Source: Fratercula arctica (taxonomy: Eukaryota > Chordata > Aves > Charadriiformes > Alcidae). From it: a stretch of DNA of 64,000 nt. Below the pieces are notes generated by a model. It saw only the letters and a list, made by a program, of their open reading frames with translations, did no database searches and was not told where the DNA came from. The position numbers were made by a program, and so were the translations under genes. Each line of letters opens with the position of its first letter. The first letter of the stretch is position 1. The stretch spans positions 10,290,100 to 10,354,099 of the forward strand of contig CANTUZ010000025.1 in assembly GCA_947846985.1 (NCBI GenBank), read 5' to 3'. Below, piece by piece: positions 47,939-60,360 of the stretch.

Positions 47939-48447
47939 CTTATTTGTAGCAGTAGCACTGGATCCTGGGACCACAGGCACATTCGTCACTTGCACCGATA
48001 AGTAGTTATTGTCTATGAGAGGCCAAGCACCTTCCACTTTGCATGTCTGGAAGTGATCCTTAAAAGTTCTCAGATGAGGATCACCAAACAAGCCACAAAA
48101 TAGGTAAGTAGGAGAAGTCTGTTCCTCTCCCTGATGTTCTCTGGCTCCTGCGTGGCCACTGTAACTGCAGGGATCATGGGTCACTTCAGGGTTGGTAGAG
48201 GATGTGGGTCCATCCTTGGAACAGTTTCTCTGGCTCATGAGGTCACTGATTCCAAGCACTGCAGAATGGTAGACTAGATTTCCACGGCATACTTTGGAAT
48301 TGCGATAGGTACAAGCAGCATATGCCCGCAGGGCCTTGCAAAACTCCAAATCAAAGCCATCAAGAGCAGAGTTTAGATGTGAAGTTAAGGACACGAAGTC
48401 TGTGGTGCACTTCTGGATTCGACAAGGTGTTTGAATCTGGCAGTCAG
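47939..48447 (-). CDS. RGMB: RGMB exon 2
   Basis: The main RGM exon, 509 nt on the - strand, from acceptor TTTTGTGCTTAG to donor AAG|GTATGG. Joined to exon 1 it reads GTADCQIQTPCRIQKCTTDF, the mature N-terminus. It contains ALRAYAACTYRNSKVCRGNL, the RNCSKD glycosylation site, and LFGDPHLRTF, whose GDPH is the conserved RGM self-cleavage site inside the partial von Willebrand D-type domain. It ends with VTNVPVVPGSSATATNK. The longer open frame that starts at 48,667 (MLYSTCLLLL) is intron read-through and not the protein start. Confidence 0.96.
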
Positions 48448-51162
48448 CTAAGCACAAAATAGAAGGTAGAGAAAAATCAAGCAAACTTCTTCGATGGCAA
48501 TATTCCCTTCCACACCCACAAGTGCTACAGAAAACCATCTTAAAGAACTTACAGTGCTCATCCATTGGGGAGAACATTCTGCAACAGAGAAAAAGGGGTT
48601 GAGAAAGAGTGCGTGTGTGTGGGGTGGGGAGGAGGAGCAGCAGCAGCAGACAGGTGGAATATAGCAATATAGCCCATCTCTCTCAAAGGGTGAGAGAACC
48701 CAAGCATGATGTGAATTTCATCTAGACAATAGCAAGTAATAGATTAAGAGCATTAACTCCTGGAAAAGAAACACTGGATTCATAGTTGGCAAATAATAAG
48801 CATAGAATTGCATCACCATCTTAAGTTAAATCACTTTGTCAATAAGCAAGTCTTCATTTAGTCTTTCAGTACTTTACATGACAAGTTACCGAACTTTTAA
48901 ACAGAATACTGTTCTTGAGAAGGATGTGGTTAAGGAATTAATTGATATAGGTTTAGACACAAAGAAACTGAATGAAGCAGAGATCAGTTTCTCTTCTTCA
49001 AGAATGCAGAAAAAAAAAAAGGGGGGGAGGGGTGGACAGATGGACAGACGGGGACGGGCCAGGCCGGACCATAAACTCTATTTGCTTTACTTCCCCGGCA
49101 CTGACATAGCTAAAGCTTCACTGCTTGTTTTCTGGAATTAAACAGTGAGAAAACAAGCAGCTGTTTGAAGCTCAAGCTGCCAGCTAGATAATCCACACAC
49201 TGTAATAGCACCTCTTAAAGTATAATACATAATGAGACAAAGGGCAAAAAAAAAAAAGCACCTCTCCCCACCAAAACCTGAAGTACTTATCAGATGTATG
49301 TAAACAGGTACACAATTCAGGTTACATAAAAAAAAAAAAAAAAAAACAAAATCCACAAGACAAAACTCCCCCTACCCATACCAAATAGTTGCACCTTATC
49401 TGGTCACCTGATTTCTGCAAGGAAAACATAATTACCATCCCAGCAAGCAAACTGGAATTTTTACAGCCCTCTCTTCTGCAGCTCTCACTGTCACAGCCTG
49501 AAATCCTTCCAGATTCTGATGGCAGTTAACACCAGTCTTCAGAGTTTAACTTTTACACAAAGCAACTCATGAGGGGTAGAAACAAAACAAACAAGGCTGC
49601 ACACATTCCACAGGCATTAAAACTAGGACAACAGTCAAATGATAAATCAGGTTCTCTCCCGTCCAAAGAGCAGAAGACAGCCATAATAGCAAATGGAACT
49701 TAAAAAAGAATACTTGCAAGACTTCATGTAATAGCTGTCCAAGCACCAAAAACTATCAACTGAAAACATGCAGAGAGAAGAGATATTTTACAGCTATGCC
49801 TTTCCCTTCTCTCAAATCCTTCTCTTTACACCATTTCCCACCTTTTTTTTTTTGGTGCGTCCTCAAAGTAAAATAGAGCTGAGTTTAGTTTGATTTTAAC
49901 AGTTCAATTAAAATATTCCTAAGTTTCTGAAAAGTGGGGAGTGAGAGGACCGAACAATAATGTTGGACCTTTAATTTTTAAATGCAGTTGTTTTCTGCAG
50001 TTCACAGCGATGAGAGGATATTATCAATTTCTCTGCTTATCCCCTAGCCAACCCTCCTGTGAGTCAGGACTGCTATGACATACCCAGAACATCCAATCTG
50101 TGAATTTAGAAGGGCAACAGGTGTTTTGCCTATGATAGGTAGCTAAAGTAGATATCCTGTCAAAATTCCAACACAGAGTAGAAGCAACCTTTAACCTACA
50201 GCCAAGCATGACCATGAAGCATATGAGTAAGCAATAAGTTTCTCAGTACTTCTTTGTGCAAGTGATATGCAGCTTTGCTAAGAAAAAAAAAAAAAAGTTC
50301 TGTGTTTTAAGGTACATGATTACAAAGTGAAAAGACCTATGCCAAGCAAATTGACATAGACTATGCCAGTTCAGAGCCTGACTTTCAAAGCATCAATTTT
50401 TTAAAATTATGATTAAAATACCACAAGTCACATATAATTTAGTCTAGGTGGGCAAAGCAAGTTATCAAATAGCAAAACAAATCTACCCATCCAAGCCCCC
50501 TTGCAACTTTAGGAAAATTCATTCTGCTGCTTTCAGTAGGCTCTTGGTATAGAGGGAAGGGTGCGGTGAAACAGCAATCTGACTAAATCCAGATGACCTA
50601 AACCTGCATTTAAACATACAATTTATTTCACTAAAGTTATAAATGTTTAAAAGCACTCAAGCTAAAGAGAAACACTTTCACAGAAGTAAAACTTATCAGA
50701 TCACTTCTGAGTGAAAAATACTTTAGGCGAGCACTATCAGTGTATCTTCCACCTTCTCCCCAGTTGCCATTGTCAGGCAAATAGTTCTATCAAAAAAAAA
50801 ACCCACCCAAAACCCAGAAAAAAACCCTATGTTTTCTCTAAGTCCTCTGGCTTGCTGCTGTACAGCTGCATGCTGCCCTGTTCCGCAATCACTATTTCCA
50901 TCGCTATATCAGTGTTTTCACACACGTATTCCCTCGTACAGCGCGCTTCTTGCGCGGCCTCTGAAGAGCCATCAAGACAGTGCAAACGCTGTAGACACCA
51001 CTCACAAACTCCGTATCGGCCCGAGCCGCCAACACGCGTACCCACCCCCTCCTCGGTCCCGCCATGTTAAAGTCTGAAGTGCATCTGCGCAGGCGGGTGC
51101 AAGCACTTGTCGGGATCCGGCTCCGCGCATCGGCTCCTCCCTCCCCGGTCCGCCCCCCATAC
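48448..51162 (-). other. RGMB: RGMB intron 1
   Basis: A 2.7-kb intron between the signal-peptide exon and exon 2. It contains poly-A runs (about 49,010, 49,240, 49,328-49,347 and 50,281) and no recognised transposable element, unlike intron 2. Confidence 0.75.
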
Positions 51163-51970
51163 CTGTGCCCAGCAGCAGCCCCAGTGCGGCAATGAGACCG
51201 AGAGCGGCGGACGGCAGCCGGCGTAGCCACTGAGCTGCGGCGGCGCAGGAAGGCGCTGCTCTCCCCATGCCCGTCCATACAGACCCCCGGGTTGGAGGCG
51301 GGGCGGGGCCGCAGCATGAGGCGGCAAGCGGAATGCCGACGCCTCCTCCTCGCTGCTTCCTCTTCTTCTTCTTCCTCTAAAGGCGCAGGGACAGGTAAAA
51401 GCTGCTGGGCCAGAGGGGCGAGTCGGCGCAGCACAGAGAGATAATCACAAAAGGAAGGAGCCAGTGAATGAATGAGAGAGGGCAGCAGCTCCGCTCCCAC
51501 CTTACACCTCCCATTGGCTAGCCAACCCATCCAACAGGCCCCGCACCGTGCCCATAGGCCAGGCCAGGCCAGGTCAGGTCAGGCCCCGCCGCGCTCGAGC
51601 GGAACCTTTCCTCCTGTCGCCCCCAGCGTCTTGCCTCGTATCTTACGGAAAAAGCCTCTCGCTTCGCTTGGATAGACCCGACCCACTCTTCACGCAGCAG
51701 CTCTACGGTCGCAAGACGGCCCTGCGCGTCAGCCCCTGAACCCATGTGATCAGCCGCGCACAGCCAATCACAGCGGCGCCTGCATTGGCGCGGGAGCCCA
51801 CAGCGGTGATTGGCTGTGCTGGCAGCCACACGGCGGGGGATTGTCCTCTCCCGTCGCTGCGAGAGAGCGCCCGTAGTCCGCGCGGGGCCGTTTTGGGGGG
51901 TGGGCAGTACCGTACCCCGAGGGGCAGGATCTTCCCCCGGGAAGGAGGGGGGATGAAACTCCGTCTTGCG
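51050..51970 (-). promoter_or_regulatory. RGMB: RGMB promoter CpG island
   Basis: GC- and CpG-rich stretch covering RGMB exon 1 and about 700 bp upstream, in clear contrast to the AT-rich surroundings. It has CCAAT boxes, as ATTGG at about 51,513 and 51,807 and CCAAT at 51,764, and a TCTTCTTCTTCTTCC tract near 51,362. A run of AGGCC/AGGTC 5-mers lies at 51,557-51,585. No TATA box is evident; dispersed initiation is likely. The many open frames here on both strands are GC-driven shadows. Confidence 0.8.
51163..51268 (-). CDS. RGMB: RGMB exon 1, signal peptide
   Basis: Start exon on the - strand: ATG at 51,268, donor ACAG|GTATGG after 51,163; 106 nt, 35 codons plus one base. It encodes MGRAAPSCAAAAQWLRR followed by the hydrophobic core LIAALGLLLGT, a clear secretory signal peptide. 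The one leftover base joins CT of exon 2 to give GCT and a clean junction into DCQIQ. It is the first ATG in this frame and lies in a CpG island, as expected for RGMB. The frame read on past the donor (to 51,002) is intronic. Confidence 0.92.
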
Positions 51971-52805
51971 GGGGCCCCTTCCAACACAAGCTCGTAACAG
52001 TATTTTTTAAATAGCAACCAGAGCATCTTTACCACCTATTCGTCTCCAGTTACAGCTGAAAGCAAAACAACAGCAGGATGCTCCCCCCGAAAAAGCAGAA
52101 TCAAATGAAAGTGTGTAAAAGTCAAACACATGCAGGAAGCATTAATGGATTTTAAACAAACTGTGGTTTATTTTCCAGAAGGTAGGTGTGATGCCTGAGG
52201 TGCTCCCCTGTGCAGGGCATCTTTGTTTTCAGAAGTCAGCACAAATCTCCTCTTGTACTGCTCACTGCACTGCGGGATGCAAAGTGTTTAAATGACTGGC
52301 AAAACACGTCGTTAACTTCCCCATGTTACTCCATCCGTGTAAGGAGGGCAGAAGTCCCAGCAATACACCCCTGGTAACTCATACCCCACCATACCCAGGT
52401 ACTCACATCATATTTGACTGTACAGCACTACATGGCTCACTCAAGTCAAAGTTGTATCATGCTCTCCTAGGGGATGGGACACTTTGCAAAATAGGACCTG
52501 CATATCAGATAAGTGACAACATTGACATGGTGAGCAGCCCTGGCATAGTGGCAAGGGCAAGGCCTGCAGGTGACTCTGCACCTGTGTTGTGGGATGCGCT
52601 GCTGTGGGTGCACCAACCAGGAGGTGGCAAACACAAAATGCATTTGGAGTCCCCTGCCAGGGCTGTGGAATTAGCACATTTCCTGCCCACTTCCCTGCAG
52701 AAACTTGCACCATCTTTCCTCCCAAACATTAACTTTGTCAGGCGTAAACTCCATGAAATCTCACTGTTGTGCTGGCATTAGTATCTTTTTTTTACTTCTT
52801 CCCGG
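51971..52805. other. Upstream of RGMB, no feature
   Basis: Unique-looking sequence between the CpG island and a solo LTR. A 152-codon open frame at 52,323-52,781 has no recognisable domain. Confidence 0.45.
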
Positions 52806-53385
52806 TGTTGTGGTTTAACCCCAGCCAGCAACTAGGACCACACAGCTGCTCACTCATTCCCCCAACTGGGATGGGGAGAGAATTGGAAGAGTAATAGTGA
52901 AAAAAACTCATGGGTTGAGATAAAGACAGTTTAATAGGTAGAGCAAAAGCCGCACACGCAAGCAAAGAAAAACAAGGAATTCATTCACTGCTTCCCATTG
53001 GCAGGCAGATGTTCAGCCATCTCCAGGAAAGCAGGGCTCCAACATGTGTAACGGTTACTTGGGAAGACAAATGCCATCACTCCAAATGTCCCCCCTTCCT
53101 TCTTCTTTCCCCAGCTTTATATACTGAGCATGACATCATATGGTATGGAATATCCCTTTGGTCAGTTGGGGTCAGCTGTCCCAGCTGTGTCTTCTCCCAA
53201 CTTTTTGTGCACTCCCAGCCTACTCGCTGGTGGGGTGGTGTGAGGAGCAGAAAAGTCCTTGACTGCTTAGCAACAACCAAAAACATTAGTGCACTACCAA
53301 CACTATTCTCATCCCAAATCCAAAACATAGCACTATATCAGCTGCTAGCAAGAAAGTTAACCCCATCCCAGACAAAACCATGACA
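52806..53385 (-). mobile_element. Solo LTR
   Basis: 580 bp, minus orientation, from TGTTGTGGTTTAACCCC to AAAACCATGACA. It has the CATGACATCATATGG and ATATCCCTTTGGTCAGTT blocks of this avian LTR group and a TATATACTGAGCATGA (TATA) block. Flanked by CCCGG (52,801-52,805) and CCTGG (53,386-53,390), a target duplication with one change. Confidence 0.88.
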
Positions 53386-53702
53386 CCTGGCAAAGCAAAG
53401 TAATTCACTATTGCGGGTCGCACTTTGGGTACTCCCATGCAATCTGGTCTTACGCCAAGCTGCCGGGCCAGGGGCCTGCCTGTCCTGTCCTGTGTGGGTG
53501 TGGAGGGTCCCATTGTGCTGCCTGTCCTGGGGAGCTCCCCAAGGAGAAAGCACACTGCCAGCACGGCCCCCTGCATCACCTCCTTGGCAGTGCCCGGTGA
53601 TGGCTGCCATCTTGCAGCCCCTGACTTCAAGAAGTCAACGCAACTGAGGCACAGAGGAGGAAATACCCTGTGGTACCCCCAAGGGTGACATCTGTGGAAA
53701 GT

Positions 53703-54032
53703 CACAGAATCATAGAATCATTTAGGTTGGAAAAGACTTTTAAGATCATCAAGTCCAACCGTTAACCTAGCACTGCCAAGTCCACCACTAAACCATGTCC
53801 TTAAGTGACACATTTACCTGTCTTTTAAATATCTCCAGGGATGGTGACTCAACCACTTCCCTGGGCAGCCTGTTCCAATGTTTGACAACCCTTTTGGTGA
53901 AGAAATTTTTCCTAATATCCAATCTAAACCATCCCTGGCGCAACTTGAGGCCGTTTCCTCTCATCCTTTCACTTGTTACTTGGGAGAAGAGACTGACAGC
54001 CACCTCTCTACAACCTCCTTTCAGTCCTCTAT
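53703..54032 (-). mobile_element. CR1 LINE 3' fragment
   Basis: CR1 tail in minus orientation: CACAGAATCATAGAATCATTTAGG at 53,703, reading back through [19 protein letters not shown] and [14 protein letters not shown]. About 330 bp, 5'-truncated. Confidence 0.9.
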
Positions 54033-54812
54033 ATTGAGAGCTGTTTGCTTTATTGGATGCAACCTGCAGTTTGCAAACTCATAAATGAATCCAGATATGT
54101 GCCTGAACACCTCAGCAATGCTTCCCTTCCTTCTCCATCCCCTGAGATCTCGGAGTCTCTGAGCACCAGGTTAGACTGCTTAAAGACAGGTGGAAGAAGC
54201 CCAACCTAATGAACAAGCAAATGCACAACTCCAAATGCAAGCCGTCATTGTCCCCTCTCCCCCCCACAATCCCATTTCAAACAACACAAGTGATTTACCC
54301 TGAGCATCCCCATCGCTGCGCTTGCATCACCGCCGGGGGGGGGGGCAGGGCGCGGCGAGGCCGGCGGGCAGTGAGCGGGCAGACAGCTCCCAGACTGTTG
54401 GTCCGCGGGCCTCCCCAGTCGGGCACGGCAGCAGCGCAGGCAGCAGTTGGCGTTGCGGGAGCGGCAGCGAGCTGCCTGCCTTAGTGTGCTTGTTCATTCA
54501 TCTCACTCCCTTTCCCTAGAACTGGCACAAAGGCAAGGGATGTGCTTTTAATGATAGTGTGATCTTTTTGCAACCTATAGTAAACAATTGATGAGGAGGG
54601 GAGAGAGGAAACAGGAAGCACAGGCAGACTTTTTCTGGTGGTGCGAGGACACCACCTTGACTGGCCTGGCGTGCCCCTGCCCTGCCTGCAGTCGGCACCT
54701 ACCTGCCCACACCTGTACCATCCACCAGGCTGCCCCTGGCCTGGCCCCTGCCCTGCAGGAGCAACCCCAAGCAGCCTCCTTCTGCCGCTGCGGTGAAAGG
54801 CTGCTGTGTGGA
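54033..54812. other. Intergenic, with a GC-rich patch
   Basis: Contains a GC-rich patch with a G run (54,330-54,342, then GGGCGCGGCGAGG) at about 54,310-54,480 in otherwise ordinary sequence. It may be a small CpG island, but no exon can be supported. Confidence 0.35.
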
Positions 54813-56151
54813 AGGCCTACTTGACAAGCCACAGAAGCCACTGAAGGAAAAGGTGAATTGAGCCAGTTTGCAGCTGTTAAAGCCATCCAGCTGGCTTTAG
54901 ATATTGCTGAAAAAGAAAAAAGGCTAGTACTCGGGGGTTGGACTAGATGATCTCCAGAGGTCCCTTCCAACCCTACAATTCTATGATTCTACTCTATCTC
55001 TATACTGACTCATGGATGGTGGCAAATGCTCTGTGGGGGTGGTTACAGCAGTGGAAGCAGGGCAACTGGCAGCGCAGAGGCAAACCCATCTGGGCTGCCA
55101 CATTGTGGCAAGATATTGCCACCCGGAGAGAGAATCTGGTTGTGAAAGTACACCATGTAGATGCCCACGTACTGAAGAGTCGGGCCATGGAGGAACATCA
55201 GAACAACCAGCAGGTGGATCGGGCTGCCAGGATTGAAGTGGCTCAGGTGGGTCTGGATTGGCAACATAAGGGTGAACTATTCATAGCTCGGTGGGCCCAT
55301 GACTCCTCAGGCCATCAAGGAAGAGATGTGACATATAGATCGGCTCGTGACCGAGGGGTGGACTTGACCATGGATACTATTGCACAGGTCATCCATGAAT
55401 GTGAGACATGTGCTGCAATCAAGCAAGCCAAGCGTTTGAAGCCTCTTTGGTATGGAGGATGATGGTTGAAATATCAACATGGGGAGGCCTGGCAGATTGA
55501 TTATATCACACTGCCACGAACCCGTCAAGGCAAGTGTTGTGTGCTCACAATGGTGGAAGCAACCACTGGATGGCTGGAAACCTATGCCATGCCCCATGCC
55601 ACTGCCTGGAACACTATCCTGGGCCTTGAAAAGCAAGTCCTGTGGCGACATGGCACCCCAGAGAGAACCAAGTCGGACAACGGGACTCATTTCCGAAACA
55701 GCCTCATAGACACCTGGGCCAAATAGCATGGTATTGAGTGGGTATATCACATCCCCTATCACGCACCAGCCTCTGGGAAGATAGAACGGTACAATGGACT
55801 GTTAAAAACTACACTGAGAGCAATGGGTGGTGGGACCTTAAAACATTGGGATGCACATTTAGCAAAGGCTACCTGGCTAGTTAACACCAGGGGATCTACC
55901 AATCGGGCTGGCCCTGCCCAATCAAAACTTCCACGTACTGTAGAAGGGGATAAGGTCCCCGTAGTGCACATGAAGAATATGTTAGGGAAGACAGTCTGGG
56001 TTAGTCCTGCCTCAGGCAAAGGCAAACCCATCCATGGGATTGCTTTTGCCCAAGGACCTGGGTGCACTTGGTGGGTGATGCGGAAGGATGGGGAAGTCCA
56101 ATGTGTACCTCATGGGGATCTGATTTTGTGCGAGAATAGCCAGTGAATCAA
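54813..56151 (+). pseudogene. Broken ERV pol (RNase H-integrase)
   Basis: Aligns with 39,180-40,460 of the intact ERV. The first part (54,813-54,933) is roughly 80% similar, then a CR1 tail intervenes (54,934-54,992). From about 55,000 on the match is far closer. The frame keeps the end of RNase H (YTDSWMVAN), the integrase H-H-C-C site and the catalytic motifs WQIDY, SDNG and GKIE. It is broken by an in-frame TGA at 55,460-55,462 and TAG at 55,724-55,726; the first looks like a CpG-type C-to-T change. 5'-truncated: no gag, protease or RT is present. Confidence 0.9.
54934..54992 (+). mobile_element. CR1 LINE tail inside ERV pol
   Basis: GGGGGTTGGACTAGATGATC, then TCCCTTCCAACCCTACAATT and a CTATGATTCTA tail: a 59-bp CR1 3' end. 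It sits exactly between two collinear pieces of ERV pol. Confidence 0.85.
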
Positions 56152-56671
56152 ATGGTATGATGTTAATTGCTAAATAACCCTGCCACTGTATGTCATCTTT
56201 ACTACAATTGCTATATGCCATATCAATGGTACTACAGTAATAATCACCCAAACTAATGACAGATGGACTTTGATGAAACCGAGTAAAGCAAAGTGGTGAT
56301 GGGACCAGAACCAACCTCAGCAGCTGGCGCTCAGCAACTTCCTCGAGATCAACATCTTCAACCTGCAGACTGTGGGCATGGGCCGCATTAGATACACCAT
56401 CCACGAGCTCTGGAAACAGCATGCAACAGTCCAGCACCACACACCATCTCTCCTGCCCTGAGAGACTGTTTTAACAGATGGAGCCCAAAGTCATGGATTA
56501 AATGAACTCAATGGACATTTTAGAGGGATGGTCCATAGACTAAGGGAATGATATCTGTATGTATAGATGTATATATGTATATATATCAAAGACAGGGAAA
56601 AGTGATGGTGACTAATTGGAACCTGTAAGATCTGGGCATCACGTAGATGGTACAGAATAAGGGGTGGATAA
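56152..56671 (+). other. ERV 3' non-coding region
   Basis: Corresponds to the 284 bp between pol and the 3' LTR of the intact ERV (shared ACAGATGGACTTTGATGAA and AAAGCAAAGTGGTGATGGGA) but keeps about 240 bp more (about 56,395-56,610). It ends in the same polypurine tract. No env is found in it. Confidence 0.75.
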
Positions 56672-57080
56672 TTTCCTGGTTCTGGCAGGCATAGGGTAAA
56701 TTTTCACAAGGAGCTGGGATGGGACACAGTCCGAATGGCTGATCCAAACTAGCCAAAGGGGTATTCGATACCATGTCACCCCATGCTCAGTATATAGCTG
56801 GGGAAGCTGGCTGGGGGGGCAGGAATTGCTGCTCAGGAGTGGGCTGGGGCTTTTCCGGGTTCCCGTTGGTGAGTGGTTGTACATTATTTGTGTTTTGTAT
56901 ATTCCTTTATCGGTATTGCTGTTGTTGCTTTCCTCTTTCCTTTGCTGTTCTGTTAAACTGCCTTTATGTCAACCCACGAGTTTTGCCTTTTTCTTACAAT
57001 TCTCCCTCCATCCTGCCGCTGGGGGGAGTGAGCAACTAACCGCGTGATTCTTTGTTGCCAGCTGGGGCTAAACCACGACA
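56672..57080 (+). mobile_element. 3' LTR of the broken ERV
   Basis: 409 bp from TTTCCTGGTTCTGGCAGG to TAAACCACGACA. Similar to the intact ERV LTR at both ends (CTGGTTCTGGCAGG, CTGTTCTGTTAAACTGCCTTT), but its U3 differs and has the TGCTCAGTATATAGCTGGGG TATA block. It represents a different subfamily from the 346-bp LTR. Confidence 0.82.
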
Positions 57081-57326
57081 CTGGGGCACACCAAATGTGG
57101 TTTTACACAGGTTCTTATACATTTCAAGTGTTCAGGTACAACACAATTTGACCAATCACTACTTAACACATACACTACCAATTACTAATCATAGTAAAAC
57201 TTTGCAAAGCAACTATATTTCTGCAGTGTCATCATCCATCTGCTTCTCTATTGATCCAGCATCCCTGGAGTTGGTCTTGCTATAGGTACTATACTATGAC
57301 ACCAGACACTGGGAGGGTTTCAAAGA

Positions 57327-60300
57327 TAGAATAGACTAGGCTATTTCAGTTGGAAGGGACCTACAACAATCATCTAGTCCAACTGCCTGACCACTTCAGG
57401 GCTGACCAAAAAGTAAAGCTTATTATTAAGGGCATTGTCCAAAGGCCTCTGAAACACTGACAGGCATGGGGCATTGACCACCTCTCTAGGAAGCCTGTTC
57501 CAGTGTTTGACCATCCTCTCAGTAAAGAAATGCTTCCTAATGTCGAGTCTAAACCTCCTCTGATGCAGCTTTGAACCATTCCCATGTGTCCTGTCACTGG
57601 ATCCCAGGGAGAAGGGCTCAGCACCTCCCTCTCCACTTCCCCTCCTCAGGAAGCTGTAGAGAGCAATGCGGTCACCCCTCAGCCTCCTTTTCTCCAGTCT
57701 AGACAAACCCAGAGTCCTCAGCCACTCCTCATAGGACATGCCTTCCAGCCCTTCCGCCAGCTTTGTTGCCCTCCTCTGGACACATTCAAGGACATTAACA
57801 TACTTCTTAAATTGTGGGACTGTATTGGGTTTGCGTGGCAAGGTTTTGGTAGTGAGGGGGCTGCAGGGGTGGCTTCTGTGAGAAACTGCTAGAAGCTTCC
57901 CCTATGTCCGATAGAGCCAGTGTCAGCCAGCTCCAAGATGGACCTGCCGTTGGCCAAGGCTGAGCCAATCAGTGACGGTGGTAGTGCCTCTGTGATAACA
58001 TATTTAAGAAGGGGAAAAAAAACCTGCTGTGCAAAAACAGTAGCTAAGAGAAAGGAGTGAGAATATGTGAGAGAAACAACTCTGCATACACCAAGGTCAG
58101 TGAAGAAGGAGGGGGAGGAGGCACTCCAGGCACCAGAGCAGAGATTCCCCTGCAGCCTGTGGTGAAGACATGGTGAGGCAGGCTGTCCCCCTGCAGCCCA
58201 TGGAGGTTAACGGTGGAGCAGATATCCACCTGCAGCCTGTGGAGGACCCCATGCCAGAGCAGGTGGATACGCCCGAAGGAGGCTGTGACCCCATGGAGAG
58301 AGGAGCCCATGCTGGAACAGATTTGCTGTCAAGACTTGTGACCTCGTGGGGAACCCACGCTGGAGCAGTTCATGAAGAACTGCAGCCCATGGGAAGGACT
58401 CATGTTGGAGAATTTCATGGAGGACTGTCTCCCATGGGAGGAACCCCACGCTGGAGCAGGGGAAGAGCGTGAGGAGTCCACCACCTGAGGAGGAAGGATC
58501 GGCAGAGACAACGTGTGATGAACTGACTGCAACCCCCATTTCCCACCCCCCTGTGCTGCTCGGGGAGGGAGGAGGTAGAGAAATCAGGAGTGAAGTTAAG
58601 CCCAGGAAGAAGTGAGGGGTGGGGGGAGAGTGTTTTAAGATTTAGTTTTTATTTCTCATTATCCTACTCTGATTTGATTGGTAATAAATTAAATGAATTT
58701 TCCCGAGTGTTTTGCCCATGACAGTGATTGGTGAGTGATCTCAGCCTGTCCTTATCTCGACCCATGAGCCTTTCCTTACATTTTCTCTCCCCTGTCCAGC
58801 TGAGGAGGGGGAGTGGCAGAGCCGCTTTGGTGGGCACCTGGTGTTCAGCCAGGGTCAACCCACCACAGGGGCCCAGAACTGCACAGTACTCAAGGTGAGG
58901 CAGCATCAACGTTGAATACAGCATGGTAATAATCTCTTTTGACTGGCTGGTTATGCTGTGTTTAATGCACCCCAGGATGCGGTTTGCCATCTTGGCTGCC
59001 AGGGCACACTGCTGACTCACATTGAGCCTGCTGTCAACCAGCACCCCCAGATCCCTTTCTGCAGGGTTGCACTCCAGCCACTCCTCTCCCAATCTGTACT
59101 TGTGCCCGGTGTTACTCTGTCCCAGGTGCAGAATTGGGCATTTCGACTTGTTAAATTTCATGCCACTGATAATTGCCCAATGCTCTATCTATCTAGATCC
59201 CTCTGCAAGGCCTCTTGTCCTTTGAGAGAGTCAACAGCACCCCCCAGTTTGGTATCATTGGCAAACTTGCTAATGGTGCATTCAACTCCTGCATCCAGAT
59301 CACTGATAAAAATATTGAACAGAACTGGCCCTGAGGAATACTACTGGTGACTGGTCACCAGCCAGAAGCAGCCCCATTCACTACAACCCTTTGAGCTCTG
59401 TCCTTCAGGCAGTTCTTCACCCAGTGCACCGTGTACCTGCTCATCTCACAGTTGGACAACTTGTCTAGAAGGATGCTGTGAGGGACAGTATCAAAAGTCT
59501 TACTAAAATCCAGAAAAACTACATCCACTGCCTTCCCTTCATCCACTAGGCAGGAGATCAAATTAAACAGGACTTTCCCTTTGTGAACCCATGTTGAGTG
59601 TGCCCAATGATGGCATTATTTTTTAAATGTCTTTTAATAACACCCAGTATGATCTTCTCCATAATTTTTCCAGGAACTGAGGTTAGACTAACAGGTCTGT
59701 AGTTTCCTGAGTCTTCCCTCATGTCCTTTTTGTAGATTGGAATAACATTGGCTAGCTTCCAGTCAGCAGGGACCTCCCCAGACTCCCAAGACCTTTGGCA
59801 GATGAGAGGGGTCCTGCCATAATGTCTGCTAGCTCCTTCAGGCCCCATGGAATTGTGAACGTTCAGCTGATACAGCTGGTCCCTTACAAGTTCAGTGTCC
59901 ACAAATGGAAAGTCCCTGTTCCCACACTCGTGGTCCTCTGACTCAGGGGACCGGGTAGCTCAAGGTCTATCAGTATTATTAAAGACTGAGGCAAAAAACA
60001 CACTGAATGCCTCTGCTTTTTCTTCATCTCTATTAGTCATACGACCATCTTCAACAAGTATTGGTACAATATTTTCCTTTGAACTCCTCTTGCTATAAAT
60101 GTACTTAAAACCCTTCTTCTTGTCTGACACAACACTGGACAGTTTCAACTGTAGTGGAGCTTTGGTCTTTCATGTCTTCTTCCTGCATATATGAACCATG
60201 GCTCTGTAATCTTCCTGTGAAACCTGTCCTCACTTCCAGAGATCATACATTTTCTTTTTCCTCTTGAGCTCCACGAGGAGTTCCCTATTCAGTCAAGTTG

Positions 60301-60360
60301 GTCTTTTGCCCCGCTTGCTTGACTTATGACACAGTGGAATTGCCTGCCCCTGCGCTTCTA
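57327..60360 (-). mobile_element. CR1 LINE interrupted by a long LTR
   Basis: A CR1 in minus orientation: 3' end at 57,327-57,820 and the rest at 58,868-60,360, with the LTR between. Reading from the right: DKKKGFKYIYSKRSSKEN (about 60,110), [32 protein letters not shown] (about 59,680), VVFLDFSKTFDTVPHSILL (about 59,510), then CAALAAKMANRILGCIKH-type text (about 58,970). Frames are broken by stops and indels. The subfamily differs from the CR1s at 9.4 and 60.4 kb. Confidence 0.9.
57821..58867 (+). mobile_element. Solo LTR, long (1.05 kb)
   Basis: From TGTATTGGGTTTGCGTGG to GGTCAACCCACCACA, + orientation, same family as the - strand LTR at 19.4 kb. Flanked by GGGAC (57,816-57,820) and GGGGC (58,868-58,872), a target duplication with one mismatch, inside CR1. 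Contains irregular CTGCAGCCCATGG / GCTGGAGCAG repeats (about 58,150-58,460). Confidence 0.9.

Noticed and set aside
48448..48667. An alternative RGMB start (MLYSTCLLLL or MFSPMDEH)
   Set aside because: It lies before a clear splice acceptor; exon 1 at 51.2 kb supplies a signal peptide and joins in frame.
50904..51997. Several open frames on both strands over the CpG island
   Set aside because: High GC content removes stops by chance; only the RGMB signal-peptide frame has splice sites and homology.
57081..57115. A second primer-binding site after the LTR at 57,080 (TGGGGCACACCAAATGTGG)
   Set aside because: It resembles the Lys-type site only with gaps, and no gag follows; a tandem provirus is not supported.
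17681..58867. One large inverted duplication including the near-identical CR1s and the two long LTRs
   Set aside because: The order does not mirror: at 57 kb the LTR lies inside the CR1 with its own target duplication, at 19 kb it lies apart with a different duplication. The insertions are independent.
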